19,191 nucleotides of DNA. Source: JANXQG01 sp037147235. GTDB lineage: Bacteria; Planctomycetota; Planctomycetia; Pirellulales; Thermoguttaceae. The position numbers and the translations under genes are program-made. The DNA lies in contig JBAWVO010000104.1 in NCBI GenBank assembly GCA_037147235.1, positions 1 through 19,191 of the forward strand, given 5' to 3'. Shown here piece by piece: positions 1 to 7,037 of this stretch (position 1 is the first letter of the stretch; every line of letters begins with the position of its first letter). The notes under the pieces were generated by a model that did not search any database, was not told where the DNA came from, and was given only the letters and a program-made list of their open reading frames with translations.

Positions 1-51
1 GGCTCGTTTCACTCTCCCCACCCTACTTCTGCACCTAAAACCGGAAGAGCC
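1..51. repeat. Direct repeat, copy 1 (left of metY)
   Basis: These 51 bases match 1535-1585 with a single mismatch (position 13, t here, a there). The two copies are in the same orientation and bracket the metY gene. The stretch contains the CCCCACCCTAC end of the local palindromic repeat family followed by a shared tail reading GCACCTAAAACCGGAAGAGCC. It ends 12 bases short of the metY stop codon. Confidence 0.85.
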
Positions 52-63
52 GAAACCTTACGA

Positions 64-1371
64 TCAAGGCTGGCCCTGCGACGCCTTCATCGCCTGATCG
101 AAGTCGGCCTTGATGTCCTCAATGTCTTCCAAGCCGGTGCTGACCCGGACATAGTCCTCGGTCACGCCGGCACCAGCGAGTTCGGCGGGGGTCTGCTGGC
201 TGTGGGTAGTCGAGGCGGGATGGATGATCAGCGTCTTGGCGTCGCCGATGTTGGCTAGGTGCGAGGCCAACTTGGCCGACTCGATAAACTTCTGCGCGGC
301 CGCCCGACCGCCCTTGATGCCAAAGCCGAGGATCGCCCCCGCGCCTTTACCCAGGTACTTCTGCCCTAACTTGTAGCCGGGATGCGAAGGCAAGCCCGGA
401 TAGTTGACCCAGGTCACCAGCGGATGCGACTGGAGGTGCTTGGCCAATGCCAGGGCGTTCTCGCTATGCCGCGGCATCCGCAGATGCAAAGTCTCCAGCC
501 CTTGCAGGAAAAGAAAACTATTGAACGGACTCAAGGCACCGCCCAGGTCGCGGAGCCAATGCGTGCGGCAGGTAATGATGTAGCACAACTGCCCGATCGC
601 GTCGTGGAAAACCGTCCCGTGATACGACCCGTCGGGTTGAGTGAACTGCGGCCACTTGTCGGGCTCACGGGTCCAATCAAACTTGCCGCTGTCAACAATC
701 ACGCCGCCAATGCTCGTGCCGTGGCCGCCGATGAACTTCGTGGCACTATAAATCGTGATGTCGATCCCGTGGTCGAACGGCCGCAACAAGATCGGCGTCA
801 ACACGGTATTATCGCAAACAACCGGCAGGCCATGCTTGTGGGCTACGTCGGCAATCGCCTCGAAATCCAACACGTCGTTCTTGGGGTTGGCCACCGACTC
901 GATATAAACGGCCCGCGTGTTCGGCTTCACGGCCCGAGCAATGTTTTGCGGATCGGTCATATCGACAAAGGTGACCTCGATCCCTAAACGCTTGAAGGTC
1001 TGCGCGAACAAGGTAATCGTGCCGCCATAGAGGGCCGCCCCGGAAATAATGTGCGAACCGGAGTGAGCCAGATTCAACAGGGCGACGGCGATTGCCTGCT
1101 GGCCGCTGGAGACGGCCAAGGCCCCGATGCCCCCTTCCAAAGCGGCCATCCGCTGCTCGAAGACATCGGTCGTGGGGTTCATCAGCCGCGTATAGATCCA
1201 GCCCATCTCCTTGAGCGCAAACAGGTTCGCGGCATGTTCCGTACTCTTGAACACGTAGCTGGTGGTCTGATGTATCGGCATTGCGCGGGAACCCGTTGTG
1301 GGATCCGGTTGCTGTCCGGCATGTAGTGTCAGCGTGCCAAGACCAAGAGAACGTGTGGAATCAGAAGCCAT
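64..1371 (-). CDS. metY: O-acetylhomoserine sulfhydrylase (PLP-dependent Cys/Met metabolism family)
   Basis: The 435-residue product belongs to the Cys/Met-metabolism PLP enzymes and most resembles O-acetyl-L-homoserine sulfhydrylase, which makes homocysteine (and acetate) from O-acetylhomoserine and sulfide in the cytoplasm. The N-terminal TLHAGQQPDPTTGSRAMPIH and YTRLMNPT motifs are typical. Asp187 (VCDNTV) should contact the PLP ring nitrogen, and Lys212 in SATKFIGGHG is the Schiff-base lysine. The length is normal for MetY, which is longer than cystathionine gamma-synthase. The ATG at 1371 has an AAAGGA-like site about 8 bases upstream. Downstream is only repeat DNA; the next gene upstream is divergent, so it is probably transcribed alone. 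I saw no S-box or other riboswitch in the 100 bases before the start. A cystathionine gamma-lyase/synthase role is less likely. Confidence 0.93.
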   Translation of the reverse strand: MASDSTRSLGLGTLTLHAGQQPDPTTGSRAMPIHQTTSYVFKSTEHAANLFALKEMGWIYTRLMNPTTDVFEQRMAALEGGIGALAVSSGQQAIAVALLNLAHSGSHIISGAALYGGTITLFAQTFKRLGIEVTFVDMTDPQNIARAVKPNTRAVYIESVANPKNDVLDFEAIADVAHKHGLPVVCDNTVLTPILLRPFDHGIDITIYSATKFIGGHGTSIGGVIVDSGKFDWTREPDKWPQFTQPDGSYHGTVFHDAIGQLCYIITCRTHWLRDLGGALSPFNSFLFLQGLETLHLRMPRHSENALALAKHLQSHPLVTWVNYPGLPSHPGYKLGQKYLGKGAGAILGFGIKGGRAAAQKFIESAKLASHLANIGDAKTLIIHPASTTHSQQTPAELAGAGVTEDYVRVSTGLEDIEDIKADFDQAMKASQGQP

Positions 1372-1473
1372 GGGGAATTCCTTTCAACAGAACAATAGAT
1401 GACCAAGTTTATGAATCTTATCACCAAAGGCAGGCCGACGCAAGCAGACCCCAGGAGCGGAACGCGAATAATT

Positions 1474-1560
1474 GTAGGGTGGGGAGAGCGCAGCGAGCCC
1501 CACCAATTAAGTATACGCGATCCACTTTTGGTGGGGCTCGTTTCACACTCCCCACCCTAC
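1474..1560. repeat. Palindromic intergenic repeat (long imperfect hairpin)
   Basis: Two 31-base arms, 1474-1504 and 1530-1560, are imperfect reverse complements: GTAGGGTGGGGAG...CCCCACC against GGTGGGG...CTCCCCACCCTAC. The loop is about 25 bases and AT-rich. One-arm or degenerate copies occur at 4031-4061 and 5086-5150. It fills most of the gap between the divergent metY and radical SAM genes and could form a hairpin in either transcript. GC-rich dispersed palindromes like this are typical of planctomycete intergenic DNA; a mobile or regulatory role is not shown. Confidence 0.8.
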
Positions 1561-1585
1561 TTCTGCACCTAAAACCGGAAGAGCC
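1535..1585. repeat. Direct repeat, copy 2 (right of metY)
   Basis: Second copy of the 51-base repeat at 1-51, with one mismatch and the same orientation. Its first half is the right arm of the palindrome at 1474-1560. The other half (CTTCTGCACCTAAAACCGGA...) lies outside the palindrome, so the repeated unit is larger than the hairpin. Together the copies could allow deletion or amplification of metY by homologous recombination. Confidence 0.85.
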
Positions 1586-1661
1586 CATTCTGGTATGGTC
1601 CGGCCAGCCTTGGCGGACTACAATCCACGGCGGCCTTGATCGTGACCCGGAGCTAAACGCC

Positions 1662-3173
1662 ATGTTTCAGCACGTCCTATGCGTCTTTCCCTATCGACGA
1701 ACGCGCAGTTCAAAGACTTCTTTCCCTCCGTTGGGGTTGGAGTATGTCGCCGCCGCACTCCGCCCCTACGCCGAGCGGATGGATCTCGTCAATTTCCGGC
1801 ATGAACGCCGGCCTAGTACACAGCCCTTCCTCCGACCAGAGACCGACCTGGTCTGCTATTCCATCAACTGGTCAGAGGATCTGGATCTGATCCGCGACGA
1901 CATCAACGCCTTGCCGCCGGGGGTGACGACAATCCTGGGCGGGCGGACCGCGACGGAGAATCCGCGTTACTGGCTGGAAGCGTGTCCGAACGTGGACGCC
2001 GTCGTCTGCGGCGATGGAGAGCAGGCGATTGCCGAAATTGCCGGGGGCCGCCCCTGGTCGGAGATCGCGGGTCTGGCCTACCGCGACCGCGATGGCCAAT
2101 TGCTCTTCAATCGGCCGCGAGACAACGTCCCTTTGGACGACAACCTGATGCCCGCTCGCGAGTTGCGTCGCCATGCCTATTACCTGACCACCAAGGGAGT
2201 GAGTACGGGGATCAAGGTTGACCAGGTCGCCGGCTCGCGCGGGTGCCCGTTCAATTGCCGGTTCTGCAACTTCGCGATCAACCCCTGGGGTGTGAAGCGG
2301 TGCTGGGCACCGCGGTCGCCCGAGTCGATTGTCCGCGAGATCGAGCAGATCGACGCCGACCTGGTCCTGTTCGTCGATGACGTGTTCACTTTTCAGCCGG
2401 ACCGCGTGCTTGCAATCTGTGATTTACTGATTGCGAAAGGAATCCGGAAACACTACATCGTCAACGCCCGCCTGGAGATCGCCAAACGCCCCGACGTACT
2501 CCGCAAGATGGAGCAGGCCGGGTTTATTGCCATGCTCGTGGGCGTCGAGTCTACGCAGGACGTGACGCTCAAGTCAATGGGCAAGGGCTTCACCATCGAA
2601 CAGGTCCGCGAGCGATTCCAAGTGCTCCGCAATTCAAAGATGATCATCAACGCCTATTTCATCGTGGGCAACCTCGGCGAAACCGAGGAGCAGATGCTCT
2701 CCACCGCGTCGTTCGCGCGCTCGCTCGGCGTCGACCTGATCCACGTCTCCCGCTTGCGCAACGAGCCTTACTCGGGCCTCGGCGACTTGGTTGCGCAGAC
2801 ACCCGGCTACCACATCGACGACGATGGCTTTGTCTATAGCGACGCCTACTCGGCCGAGCATATTGCCGACCTCCGCAAACAAATCGATCGCCGTTTCCAC
2901 ACTCCGCGGCATGTGGTGCGCGTGCTGCTCAAGCTGATACGGATTATGAATTGGCGCGTGAAGGCCAAGGCCGTGCTGACAATCCCCGTCTTCCTCACGC
3001 AACTCCTCGCCGCGCAGGTCGTTCGGAAGATGCGCAAGTGGCTGGGGCTAGAGAAAAAGACTCCCGACCGCGTGGTTCCCGCCGTCCCCCGGCCCCATTG
3101 CCTTTCGGGCCGAAGGCCCAGCCAGCCAACCAGCGAAAGGCGAAGCCCTGGACTGGATATTGACCGCCGATAA
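1662..3173 (+). CDS. B12-binding-domain radical SAM protein
   Basis: The 503-residue product has the layout of cobalamin-binding radical SAM enzymes (BchE/HpnJ/methyltransferase-like): an N-terminal Rossmann-like region from LCVFPYRR and PLGLEYVAAALRPYA to about residue 130 with TTILGGRTAT and VDAVVCGDGE, then the radical SAM domain with the [4Fe-4S] cysteines Cys195, Cys199 and Cys202 (GCPFNCRFC), and LFVDDVFTF and MLVGVES strands. The substrate cannot be read from the sequence. The frame is open further upstream to 1281, but that part runs through the palindromic repeat and antisense to metY; ATG 1662 starts the first family-like sequence, so I chose it. The last roughly 27 residues (from PHCLSGRRPS) are encoded by GC-rich repeat-like DNA and look like a read-through tail. 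It converges on the toxin/antitoxin pair. Confidence 0.85.
   Translation: MFQHVLCVFPYRRTRSSKTSFPPLGLEYVAAALRPYAERMDLVNFRHERRPSTQPFLRPETDLVCYSINWSEDLDLIRDDINALPPGVTTILGGRTATENPRYWLEACPNVDAVVCGDGEQAIAEIAGGRPWSEIAGLAYRDRDGQLLFNRPRDNVPLDDNLMPARELRRHAYYLTTKGVSTGIKVDQVAGSRGCPFNCRFCNFAINPWGVKRCWAPRSPESIVREIEQIDADLVLFVDDVFTFQPDRVLAICDLLIAKGIRKHYIVNARLEIAKRPDVLRKMEQAGFIAMLVGVESTQDVTLKSMGKGFTIEQVRERFQVLRNSKMIINAYFIVGNLGETEEQMLSTASFARSLGVDLIHVSRLRNEPYSGLGDLVAQTPGYHIDDDGFVYSDAYSAEHIADLRKQIDRRFHTPRHVVRVLLKLIRIMNWRVKAKAVLTIPVFLTQLLAAQVVRKMRKWLGLEKKTPDRVVPAVPRPHCLSGRRPSQPTSERRSPGLDIDRR
3100..3160. repeat. Repeat-like GC-rich segment overlapping the end of the radical SAM gene
   Basis: The segment has internally echoing elements (GCCTTTCGGGCCGAAGGC, then CAGCCAGCCAACCAGC, then GAAAGGCGAAGCCCTGG) of a kind I associate with planctomycete intergenic repeats. 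It carries the last codons of the upstream gene. Only this copy is in the window, so its repeat nature is inferred from style, not from a second copy. Confidence 0.35.
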
Positions 3174-3241
3174 ACCATCCGAATTTTCTGGCCGAAGGAC
3201 GCAGTGTTCGGCGCGGGTATCCTGACCCCGCCGAAACGTCG

Positions 3242-3277
3242 GACCGAAGGTCTCCTGTAAATGAGAGACCTTCGGTC
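3242..3277. terminator. 13-bp hairpin between convergent genes, possible bidirectional terminator
   Basis: Perfect 13-bp inverted repeat: GACCGAAGGTCTC at 3242-3254 and its reverse complement at 3265-3277, with a 10-base loop. It lies between the ends of the plus-strand radical SAM gene and the minus-strand toxin gene, where a shared terminator would be useful. Neither side has a T-run, so it may be a transcript-end stabilising hairpin or a repeat remnant instead. Confidence 0.4.
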
Positions 3278-3295
3278 GGTGGCGCAGGTACATTC

Positions 3296-3568
3296 TCATA
3301 TCGCCGCAACGAGCTTATCGTAGTCGCTATGCGAGCCGATCCAAAACCAGATATAGTCCCCTCCGTTTCGCACCGCCACGGCTCGCCAATGGATGCCGAC
3401 CCGAGCAGAATAAGTCGGACGTTTTGTTCCCCGTAACTTTTTGAATTCCAACGAGGGATGACTGGGATTCACAAGCCAAGTCTTAAAGGCTCGTTTCGCC
3501 GAGTGCTGCACCTCCGGCGGCAACTCTGTCAGAAGGTTACGAAAACGTGCCGTCGCGCGAGACTTCAT
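3296..3568 (-). CDS. RelE/HigB-type toxin of a toxin-antitoxin pair
   Basis: The 90-residue product looks like a RelE/ParE-superfamily toxin, small ribosome-dependent or free RNases that cut mRNA. Family features are the helical start (FRNLLTELPPEVQHSAKRAFKTW), LEFKKLRGTKRPTYSARVG with the basic core, and the closing strand pair WRAVAVRNGGDYIWFWIGSHSDYDKLV. The length is normal. Its ATG overlaps the stop of the upstream 71-residue gene by 4 bases (ATGA), so the two are almost certainly translationally coupled, antitoxin first. The catalytic residues of this divergent family cannot be fixed without an alignment, and a ParE-like gyrase inhibitor is a weaker possibility. Confidence 0.82.
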   Translation of the reverse strand: MKSRATARFRNLLTELPPEVQHSAKRAFKTWLVNPSHPSLEFKKLRGTKRPTYSARVGIHWRAVAVRNGGDYIWFWIGSHSDYDKLVAAI

Positions 3569-3780
3569 AGCAAATCAGCCAAGTCCATGGTTCGCCCCTC
3601 TCGGTCTTCCTCCAACGCCTCTTCCGCGAGTTTGTCCAGCACGTCGGGCGAGCGAGCAAAGGATTCCTGCCAGCATTGCTCCGACTCAATTTCTTCCAAG
3701 AGGAGGGCGGCCAAGGCGTTCTGCTGTTCTTCGGGCAAAGCCAAGGCCCTCTGAACGACCGATTGAAGCAAGGATGTCAC
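3565..3780 (-). CDS. Antitoxin partner of the RelE-type toxin
   Basis: The 71-residue acidic, helical protein (LPEEQQNALAALLLEEIESEQCWQESFARSPDVLDKLAEEALEEDREGRTMDLADLL) resembles the small antitoxins or addiction-module proteins that precede RelE/ParE-like toxins in planctomycetes and cyanobacteria; its C-terminal half would wrap the toxin. I see no clear HTH or ribbon-helix-helix, so DNA binding is uncertain. The start is GTG at 3780 with a GGAG site about 9 bases upstream. The stop overlaps the toxin start by 4 bases. A TATAAT box lies about 60 bases upstream. Confidence 0.75.
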   Translation of the reverse strand: MTSLLQSVVQRALALPEEQQNALAALLLEEIESEQCWQESFARSPDVLDKLAEEALEEDREGRTMDLADLL

Positions 3781-3840
3781 GATATTTATCTCCGCATGAG
3801 GGCCTAATTACCGTCAAGCCCAAAGGATCGACACATCAGT

Positions 3841-3869
3841 ATTATAGGACAAAATCAGCACCAAGAAAG
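3841..3869 (-). promoter_or_regulatory. Candidate promoter of the RelE-type TA pair
   Basis: On the minus strand a consensus TATAAT (3841-3846) lies about 60 bases before the GTG start of the antitoxin. The -35 region is poor (TTTCTT at 16 bases spacing), so it would need an activator or be weak. The rest of 3781-4152 contains no gene that I can support, only two repeat elements (4031-4061 and 4081-4148). Confidence 0.4.
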
Positions 3870-4030
3870 AACAAGAGCCTGTCACAACGGCAGGCTCTCG
3901 CTCGGCCGATGCAGGAAGTGCCTCGTATCGAGGACATGCAGCGCCTCGTCCTTAAGACCCGGACCGTCCGCCCGTAGCACACTCCTGCGCTTGACCTGCA
4001 ACTTCCTGTATCTGGCCGATAGCTTTTTCT

Positions 4031-4061
4031 GGTGGGGCTCGCTGCGCTCGTCCCACCCTAC
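4031..4061. repeat. Palindromic repeat family, single copy
   Basis: GGTGGGGCTCGCTGCGCTCG...CCCACCCTAC matches the right arm of the palindrome at 1530-1560 and, in reverse complement, its left arm at 1474-1504. It lies in the gap between the TA pair and the CsrA-receiver gene. Confidence 0.75.
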
Positions 4062-4080
4062 CGACCTACAGGAACAAACG

Positions 4081-4148
4081 GGAACACCATTTGTGGTGCG
4101 GCAGTCTCGGCTGCATTTGCAGGCGAGACGCCCGCACCCCAAGGTTCC
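4081..4148. repeat. Second palindromic repeat type next to csrA-rec stop
   Basis: GGAAC and TTGTGGTGCGG (4091-4101) pair imperfectly with CCCGCACCCCAA (4131-4142) and GTTCC, giving a hairpin about 68 bases long. It ends 5 bases from the stop codon of the CsrA-receiver gene, so it could act as its transcript-end hairpin. It lacks a T-run. Confidence 0.5.
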
Positions 4149-4152
4149 CTGC

Positions 4153-4818
4153 TTATCTTGCGGGGCAAAACGACTGCCGCGGAACGCGATTCTCGTGGCC
4201 CCAAAAATCGGCAATACGACTAACGGAAGCCCGAAATTCCCCGGGATCTCCCGACTTGCTCACAAAAGCGTTGGCACCTGCATCAAGGCACTTCGCCGCG
4301 GTTTCGTCGTCCTCGGCGCACGTCAGAAAGACGACCGGAGTCAGATACGAGTGCGGGTCGGTGCGAATTTTCAAGAGAAGATCCAAGCCCGACATGCGCG
4401 GCAGATACAGGTCGAGGAGGATCAGGTCAAACGGTACGACAGGATGCATAAGGTTTCGGCCACCGTTCATGCCGAGTGATTCCAAGGCAAACTCAGCCGT
4501 TCGCGCCGTGGACACCTCAATGGGCCTCGCTAGTGGGCACTCCCGGAGGATCCTGCAAATCAACTTGGCGTGCCCCGGATCGTCCTCGATCAGTAACACC
4601 TTGAAGGCAGGCTTGCCCGCTGGCTGCTCTGCCGCCTGCTCTTGGAGTGCATCCAGACCTGTCAGATCTCGGGGAGCCGCCTCGTCACGCCATACCGGCA
4701 TGGTGGAGGGTGCTTCCACCCCCACTTTGACCTGACCCCCACGAATTCCGAGAATCGTGACCTTCACGTCACGCCCAATGTGGATCGAACTATCCTGCTT
4801 ACGAGATAGAACTAACAT
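4153..4818 (-). CDS. CsrA RNA-binding domain fused to a CheY-like receiver domain
   Basis: The 221-residue product joins two regulators. Residues 1-47 are CsrA/RsmA: MLVLSRKQDSSIHIG, TILGIRGGQVKVGVEAP and PVWRDE, keeping the RNA-contact positions Leu4, Arg6, Val42 and Arg44 (Lys7 for Arg7, Trp43 for the usual His). Residues 48-71 are a linker that may replace the CsrA C-terminal helix. Residues 72-206 are a receiver (Rcp1-like): acidic pair Asp79-Asp80, phosphoacceptor Asp136 in LLDLYLPRMSG, Thr166 and Lys188. A kinase could therefore control CsrA dimers or their mRNA binding, which is inference. The start is fixed by an AAGGAGG site 7 bases before ATG 4818; the frame is open further upstream to 4887, but those residues do not belong to CsrA. 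No kinase gene is adjacent. Free-standing CsrA is normally about 60-70 residues. Confidence 0.9.
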   Translation of the reverse strand: MLVLSRKQDSSIHIGRDVKVTILGIRGGQVKVGVEAPSTMPVWRDEAAPRDLTGLDALQEQAAEQPAGKPAFKVLLIEDDPGHAKLICRILRECPLARPIEVSTARTAEFALESLGMNGGRNLMHPVVPFDLILLDLYLPRMSGLDLLLKIRTDPHSYLTPVVFLTCAEDDETAAKCLDAGANAFVSKSGDPGEFRASVSRIADFWGHENRVPRQSFCPAR

Positions 4819-4825
4819 GACCAAT

Positions 4826-4832
4826 CCTCCTT
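4826..4832 (-). promoter_or_regulatory. Consensus Shine-Dalgarno of csrA-rec, possible autoregulatory CsrA site
   Basis: AAGGAGG on the minus strand, 7 bases before the ATG at 4818. It decides the start of the fusion gene. CsrA proteins bind GGA motifs that overlap Shine-Dalgarno sites, and this one contains GGAGGA, so self-repression is possible. A second, hairpin-borne GGA was not identified. Confidence 0.7.
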
Positions 4833-5049
4833 GACGATCGACCCCGGAACAAGCCGCGGTTCGATACCTGGATGCGTCTTCCGACACGAGGCGGCCAATG
4901 CTGACCTATGGTTCCGAGGTTCAGCGAGTCGTCAATCGAATCGCGGAGACTCCTGTGGTTATTACGGAAAAACACACACTCCAAGTTATCTTACCGAAAT
5001 ATCGATCTTATGCAATAGGCAAATAGAGCAATTCCAAAATAATTTTTGC

Positions 5050-5077
5050 GGGGCGTGGTAGCATTGCTAGCACCCCA
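5050..5077 (-). terminator. Weak candidate terminator after the 468-residue membrane protein
   Basis: Reading the minus strand, GGGGTGCTAGC and GCTACCACGCCCC form a stem with one mismatch and one bulge around a 3-base loop, followed by GCAAAAATTATTTT. It lies about 80 bases past the stop of the gene at 5155. The tail is AT-rich but not a clean T-run. Confidence 0.3.
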
Positions 5078-5085
5078 GGGACGAA

Positions 5086-5150
5086 TGAAACGAGCCACAC
5101 CAACCCTGTTTTCGCCCGCTTTTTGTGGGGGTTCGCTCGTCCCACCCTAC
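5086..5150. repeat. Palindromic repeat family, degenerate copy
   Basis: TGAAACGAGCCACACC (5086-5101) resembles the reverse complement of the arm at 1530-1547, and GTGGGGGTTCGCTCGTCCCA... (5125-5150) matches the arm at 4031-4061. The copy ends 4 bases from the stop codon of the next gene. Confidence 0.55.
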
Positions 5151-5154
5151 TCGC

Positions 5155-6561
5155 TTATTCAAATGCGCGTGCCGCAGATGATTTTGCTGTTGGTCGCTTA
5201 GATTTGGGTGCATCTTCGGGCAGTTCTTTGATCCACTTCGACAACGGGTCGAGGCTGGACTGCAAACTGCCTTTGACCTTCGCTCCGCTGACGCTGAACT
5301 TGATGGCGTCGATCATGTCCGAGAACTCGCGGGGCACGCCGCGCATTCCCTTCAAGGAATTTCGCATCACGACCTGCCCGCCGTCGAGAATCTTCTTGGC
5401 ATCCTCGGCAAATTTGGCATCTTTACACAACAGCGTGGCGTTCACCGTTGCTTTCGATGAATCCAGGCTGGCATTGAAGGCTAGGCCGAGCAAGTTTTGC
5501 AGAAACTGCTCATCCACCCCCCCAAGCCCTTTGAGATCGCCGTCGTTGCCAATGTTCTGCTTGATTTCCCTCGCGAAACGGTCGCTTGCCATGAGTCCCT
5601 TGATATTGACGGCTCCGGCCATGGTCTTGGAAAAATCGGCCTCGCTCATGGCGTTCTGCATTCCTTCTGAAAATTCGGGCGATTTGCCGCGTTCCAGGAT
5701 CTTCTTCAGGACTTCCAGTTTCGGACAGGTTATTATCAATGTGCTTTCCGGCAAGCAGAAAGCCATTCCATGCTCACGTTCAGCCTTTTCGCCACCAAAG
5801 CTATAACGATAGGTCTCCTCGAAAACCGCGATACTTCCAATCTTGACTTCTTCATATTTGACATCCTTCTGAGAGGCTCTAACCTTCTTGTTGGATCTAA
5901 TATCGGTGGCACTCATCGCTTTTTTCAAACGGATTACCATGACCAGGTCCGAGTCACTGGGAGAGTCCATCTTGCCGCCTGCGGCGAAGGTGACCCGACT
6001 GATGTTCGAGGGCGCAATCCCCATTTCTTGCTCGAGGTTCCGTTCACCGTCCTCTAATTGCGGCCGATCCTTCTTCATCTGCTGATAAATGGAACTGCTC
6101 ATCAACTCGTCAACATTCGCCGTCCCGACGACCAGGCAGTCGTTGGGTAAGTAGCGCATGGCTTCGGAAATGCCCCCGCGCCCGAAGAACATCCAAACGA
6201 TCAATGCCAGCAAGACGACTGCACCAACTCCAGCCCCCACACCGATCACGATGGTTCGGTGTTCCGTGAAAAGTTTCGTCAGGGAAGACGGTTTGGCTGC
6301 CAGCCGCGAATATTGCAATGGCTCGGATTCCCATGTAGGTGGATTTGCGGTATCTGGACTCGCCGAGCTTGGACCGGGAGTTATCTGTGATGCAGCGGAT
6401 GGAGGAGCAGGCGGAAGATTTGGAGCCGCCATCTGCGGTTGAGCCGAAAGCAACGGCACGATCAATGCCGCTCCACAAGTGCAGCGCGCTTGTCGGCCAG
6501 CAAATTCGGGTGGGGCTTGATGCTGTTTGCTGCAACTCGGACAGACAAATTGGATCGACAT
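5155..6561 (-). CDS. Zinc-ribbon, single-helix membrane protein of planctomycete type, function unknown
   Basis: The 468-residue product starts with a short zinc-ribbon-like motif (Cys7, Cys10, Cys27, Cys29), followed by a Pro/Ala/Ser-rich linker (about 40-90), one transmembrane segment (about 103-126, TIVIGVGAGVGAVVLLALIV) and a large domain outside the membrane. That domain opens with YLPNDCLVVGTANVDELMSS, the style of a planctomycete family that begins with LP.D...V and a description of self-measurement or stress variables; no enzyme motif is visible. The ribbon should be cytoplasmic and the C-terminal domain periplasmic. ATG 6561 begins exactly at the ribbon and has a GAGAGAG site; the frame extends to 6639 but without family-like sequence. 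Gaps on both sides suggest a single-gene transcript. It looks intact. Confidence 0.7.
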   Translation of the reverse strand: MSIQFVCPSCSKQHQAPPEFAGRQARCTCGAALIVPLLSAQPQMAAPNLPPAPPSAASQITPGPSSASPDTANPPTWESEPLQYSRLAAKPSSLTKLFTEHRTIVIGVGAGVGAVVLLALIVWMFFGRGGISEAMRYLPNDCLVVGTANVDELMSSSIYQQMKKDRPQLEDGERNLEQEMGIAPSNISRVTFAAGGKMDSPSDSDLVMVIRLKKAMSATDIRSNKKVRASQKDVKYEEVKIGSIAVFEETYRYSFGGEKAEREHGMAFCLPESTLIITCPKLEVLKKILERGKSPEFSEGMQNAMSEADFSKTMAGAVNIKGLMASDRFAREIKQNIGNDGDLKGLGGVDEQFLQNLLGLAFNASLDSSKATVNATLLCKDAKFAEDAKKILDGGQVVMRNSLKGMRGVPREFSDMIDAIKFSVSGAKVKGSLQSSLDPLSKWIKELPEDAPKSKRPTAKSSAARAFE

Positions 6562-6708
6562 GGTTCTCTCTCGTATAGAAAAACGACAAGGCTTGTGAAC
6601 ATCGTCTCCGATTCTCGTCTCAATGCCGGGGGATGTCAACTAGCCTGTTGTCGCATGAAGAAGCCATTTTGGGCCATTGAACTCAAACCGCGAGCAGTAT
6701 GGATAAAT

Positions 6709-7032
6709 TTATTTCGACTCCAATTTCAATCCTAGAACACCTGCGAGTTTATCGGCGGTCGCCATGCGGATGTCGCGTTTTCCGGCAAGAAATCGGGTGA
6801 CGATTATGGGCGAGACACCGGATTCCTTCGCGATTTGATAAAACGACCGACCGCTGGACCGCAACGAGGTTTTGAGCATTTCCGTAAGAGAATTTTCTTC
6901 CTTCCTGCGCGGTTTGGAAGCAGGAGGGAATTCGTCTTCGATTTTGCGGCGGATTTCTTTATCGCGGGCGATTTCCTCGGGAGTTAAACGTCGAGATCGG
7001 AAAACACGAATTGCTTTAATCGGTTTCATCAT
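6709..7032 (-). CDS. XRE-family HTH regulator, antitoxin-like partner
   Basis: The 107-residue product has a basic N-terminal half (about 1-47) and a C-terminal XRE/Cro-type HTH (about 48-104): LTEMLKTSL, FYQIAKESGVSPIIVTRFLAG with the two HTH helices, then TADKLAGVLGL. It should bind DNA as a dimer. The gene starts 5 bases after the stop of the BrnT-like gene, in the same order (toxin first, regulator second) as brnT-brnA and several reversed TA systems. A perfect palindrome over the promoter (7354-7371) is the obvious operator. The start could be ATG 7032 or 7029. An ordinary phage-type repressor is less likely, given the tight pairing. Confidence 0.78.
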   Translation of the reverse strand: MMKPIKAIRVFRSRRLTPEEIARDKEIRRKIEDEFPPASKPRRKEENSLTEMLKTSLRSSGRSFYQIAKESGVSPIIVTRFLAGKRDIRMATADKLAGVLGLKLESK

Positions 7033-7037
7033 AAAAC

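Noticed and set aside
382..987. 201-codon plus-strand frame opposite metY
   Set aside because: Antisense shadow of a clear PLP enzyme gene in GC-rich DNA; no ribosome site or family features.
1372..1473. SAM-type riboswitch before metY
   Set aside because: A methionine-pathway gene is a good candidate, but I found no S-box-like conserved core on the minus strand.
1281..1661. N-terminal extension of the radical SAM protein
   Set aside because: The frame is open, but it runs antisense to the metY start and through the palindromic repeat, and shows no family-like sequence. ATG 1662 starts the recognisable domain.
4819..4887. Longer N-terminus of the CsrA-receiver protein
   Set aside because: The added 23 residues precede the universal CsrA MLVL start, and the AAGGAGG site fits ATG 4818.
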